From: JAMZMI01 sp039944535
GTDB taxonomy: Bacteria > Bacteroidota > Bacteroidia > Cytophagales > Cyclobacteriaceae
Assembly: GCA_039944535.1 (NCBI GenBank)
Contig: JBDUYP010000010.1
Span: 62,001 to 126,000 of the forward strand
DNA length: 64,000 bases
Reading direction: 5' to 3'
Shown piece after piece: positions 62,329 to 64,000 of the stretch (position 1 is the first letter of the stretch; every line of letters begins with the position of its first letter). A model generated the notes under the pieces. It ran no database searches and had not been told where the DNA came from. It saw only the letters and a program-made list of their open reading frames with translations. The position numbers were made by a program, and so were the translations under genes.

Positions 62329-64000
62329 ATGCCTAAGACTATTATTGTTTCCAATAGACTACCCGTAAGAATCACCGAAGAAAAAGGTGAGTTTATCTAC
62401 CAGCCAAGTGAAGGAGGACTGGCAACCGGACTAGGATCAATATACAAAGAGGGGGACAATATCTGGATTGGATGGCCTGGACTAAATGTGCCCGGTACAG
62501 ATGACCGAAAAGAAGTAACTAAAAACCTGGCCAAGGAAAACATGCGTCCCGTTTTCCTCACTGCTTCAGAAATTGAAGACTATTACGAAGGTTTTAGTAA
62601 CGAAACCCTGTGGCCAAATTTTCATTATTTTAATCAATACATCGTTTTCAACGATGATCTTTGGAAGGCATATCAACGGGTAAATAAAAAATTCGCCAAA
62701 GAAATAGCTAAGGTTTTGGAACCGGAAGACACAGTTTGGATCCATGACTACCAGTTATTACTCTTGCCTCAACTTATCCGTGAGTACGCCCCTGACGCTA
62801 GTATTGGATTTTTCCTTCATATACCCTTTCCTTCGTATGAATCCTTCAGACTACTCCCGTGGAGACGCGAAATTCTCAACGGCATGCTCGGAGCGGACTT
62901 CCTCGGATTCCACACCTATGATGACATGCGACACTTTTTGTCTTCAGTAAACAGACTGGCTGGATTAGGCAACTCCAATAGCCGAATCAATGTGGACAAT
63001 AGAAAAGTACTCGTAGATGCCCTTCCAATGGGTATTGATTACGAAAAATATGAATCTGCGGCCTCTCACCCGGAGACACTTTCGAGAGAAGTGCGCTACA
63101 GAACCGGAATTGGCAACCAGCGTTTGATGCTCTCCATAGACCGGCTAGACTATTCCAAAGGTATTCCGCAAAGACTTAAAGCATTCGAAGAGTTTTTGGA
63201 GAGATATCCATCCTTTCACGAAAAGGTGTCCCTATTGATGATTGTAGTACCCAGTCGAGATCAGGTGGGCAAGTACAAAGAACTCAAAGAAGAGATTGAT
63301 CTTCTGGTTGGTAGGATTAATGGGAAGTTTGGAAAGATGAGTTGGACCCCAATTCATTACTTCTACAGATCATTCCCGCTCACAGCACTTTCTGCCTTTT
63401 ACCGAATGGCTGATGTAGCTCTGGTTACACCTATGCGTGATGGAATGAATCTGGTTTGTAAGGAGTTTATAGCCAGCAAATTGGATAAAAAGGGTGTATT
63501 GATCTTAAGCGAAATGGCTGGTGCGAGCAAGGAGCTTTCAGATGCCATTCTCATCAACCCTAATAACATGGAGCAGATGATTTGCGCCATCAAAGACGCA
63601 CTCGAAATGCCTGAGAGTAAGCAAATATCAAATATGATTTCAATGCAGCGCTCGATCAAGCGATACAACATACATCACTGGGTAAACTTATTTATGAAGC
63701 GTCTGGCAACATCCAAAGAGGAGCAGAAAGCATTAGAGACAAAAGTGCTGGATAAAAACTATAAGGAGAAGATTCAGGAAGCCTATAAAAAAGCCAAAAA
63801 ACGACTCATATTCTTAGATTATGACGGTACGCTCGTAGGGTTCCACACGGATCCACTTGAGTGCAAGCCAAATAAAGAATTGGTAAAAATTCTGACTGAA
63901 CTGACGGCAGATAAAAAGAATAGAGTTGTTGTAATCAGCGGAAGAGGGCGTGACAATCTGGAAGAATGGCTTGGGTCATTCAACATAGAACTGATCGCAG
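62329..64000 (+). CDS. otsA: Bifunctional trehalose-6-phosphate synthase/phosphatase, 3' end beyond window
   Basis: 557 codons are visible before the window ends, without a stop. The synthase domain (residues 1-460) opens with IIVSNRLPVRI and carries WIHDYQLLLLP, FLHIPFPSYESFRLLPWR, DRLDYSKGIPQRL and TPMRDGMNLVCKEFIA, the glycosyltransferase-20 landmarks. A linker of about 30 residues leads to the start of a HAD phosphatase, IFLDYDGTLVGF, followed by VVVISGRGR. The fusion makes trehalose from UDP-glucose and glucose-6-phosphate. The start is ATG 62329 (MPKTIIVSNRLP). Confidence 0.93.
   Translation, partial: MPKTIIVSNRLPVRITEEKGEFIYQPSEGGLATGLGSIYKEGDNIWIGWPGLNVPGTDDRKEVTKNLAKENMRPVFLTASEIEDYYEGFSNETLWPNFHYFNQYIVFNDDLWKAYQRVNKKFAKEIAKVLEPEDTVWIHDYQLLLLPQLIREYAPDASIGFFLHIPFPSYESFRLLPWRREILNGMLGADFLGFHTYDDMRHFLSSVNRLAGLGNSNSRINVDNRKVLVDALPMGIDYEKYESAASHPETLSREVRYRTGIGNQRLMLSIDRLDYSKGIPQRLKAFEEFLERYPSFHEKVSLLMIVVPSRDQVGKYKELKEEIDLLVGRINGKFGKMSWTPIHYFYRSFPLTALSAFYRMADVALVTPMRDGMNLVCKEFIASKLDKKGVLILSEMAGASKELSDAILINPNNMEQMICAIKDALEMPESKQISNMISMQRSIKRYNIHHWVNLFMKRLATSKEEQKALETKVLDKNYKEKIQEAYKKAKKRLIFLDYDGTLVGFHTDPLECKPNKELVKILTELTADKKNRVVVISGRGRDNLEEWLGSFNIELIA

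Overview
The window comes from a chromosome of a gliding-type member of the Bacteroidota, most likely Cytophagia-like. The evidence is a PorP/SprF protein beside a giant surface protein with a type B type-IX-secretion (T9SS) C-terminal domain, OmpA/PD40 and Reg_prop/Y_Y_Y proteins, candidate TAnnTTTG promoter elements, and start codons without Shine-Dalgarno sequences. No rRNA, tRNA, CRISPR array or IS transposase was seen.

Layout. 1-6.3 kb is housekeeping: fabI and ispE, two small membrane proteins, a compact plus-strand run (VOC, uracil-DNA glycosylase, VOC, TfoX-like), and an RhlE-type helicase. 6.4-12.4 kb is a minus-strand sulfur operon: a Tat-exported molybdopterin reductase, a four-cluster ferredoxin, an NrfD membrane anchor, two half-size YeeE/YedE thiosulfate-transport-type proteins and two membrane-anchored rhodanese folds that both lack the catalytic cysteine. 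A hemolysin-III protein and a pirin follow.

14.3-44.9 kb is the dominant feature, a minus-strand block of eight genes. In transcription order they are sprF/porP, a PKD protein, an unknown secreted protein, a kinase-less Reg_prop/Y_Y_Y sensor, an OmpA/PD40 protein, a single 21.6-kb gene for a roughly 7,214-residue adhesin, a pseudo-ATPase/Hpt protein and a LytTR response regulator. It resembles SprB/SprF gliding-adhesin loci but carries what looks like its own signalling relay.

45.3-53.0 kb is best explained as an integron-type gene-cassette array without an integrase in the window (CALIN-like). Its genes all lie on the minus strand and are separated by structured attC-like spacers. In most cassettes the 7-10-bp core at the start is complementary to the one after the stop codon. 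Cargo: a lipoprotein deiminase, a RelE/ParE-type toxin with a 59-residue antitoxin, an exported amidohydrolase, a lipoprotein, two orphan or DUF4365-TPR proteins and an HNH nuclease.

53.4-64 kb returns to housekeeping: a shortened LIC11966-like protein, mgsA, an etfB-etfA-bifunctional nuclease-nupC operon, a TPR protein, a Phd/VapC module flanked by 70-bp structured repeats with a tandem duplication of the toxin's 3' end, dnaB, a possible sigma-factor remnant, a DEDDh exonuclease and a trehalose-phosphate synthase/phosphatase cut by the window edge. All assignments rest on reading motifs and layout; no database search was run.
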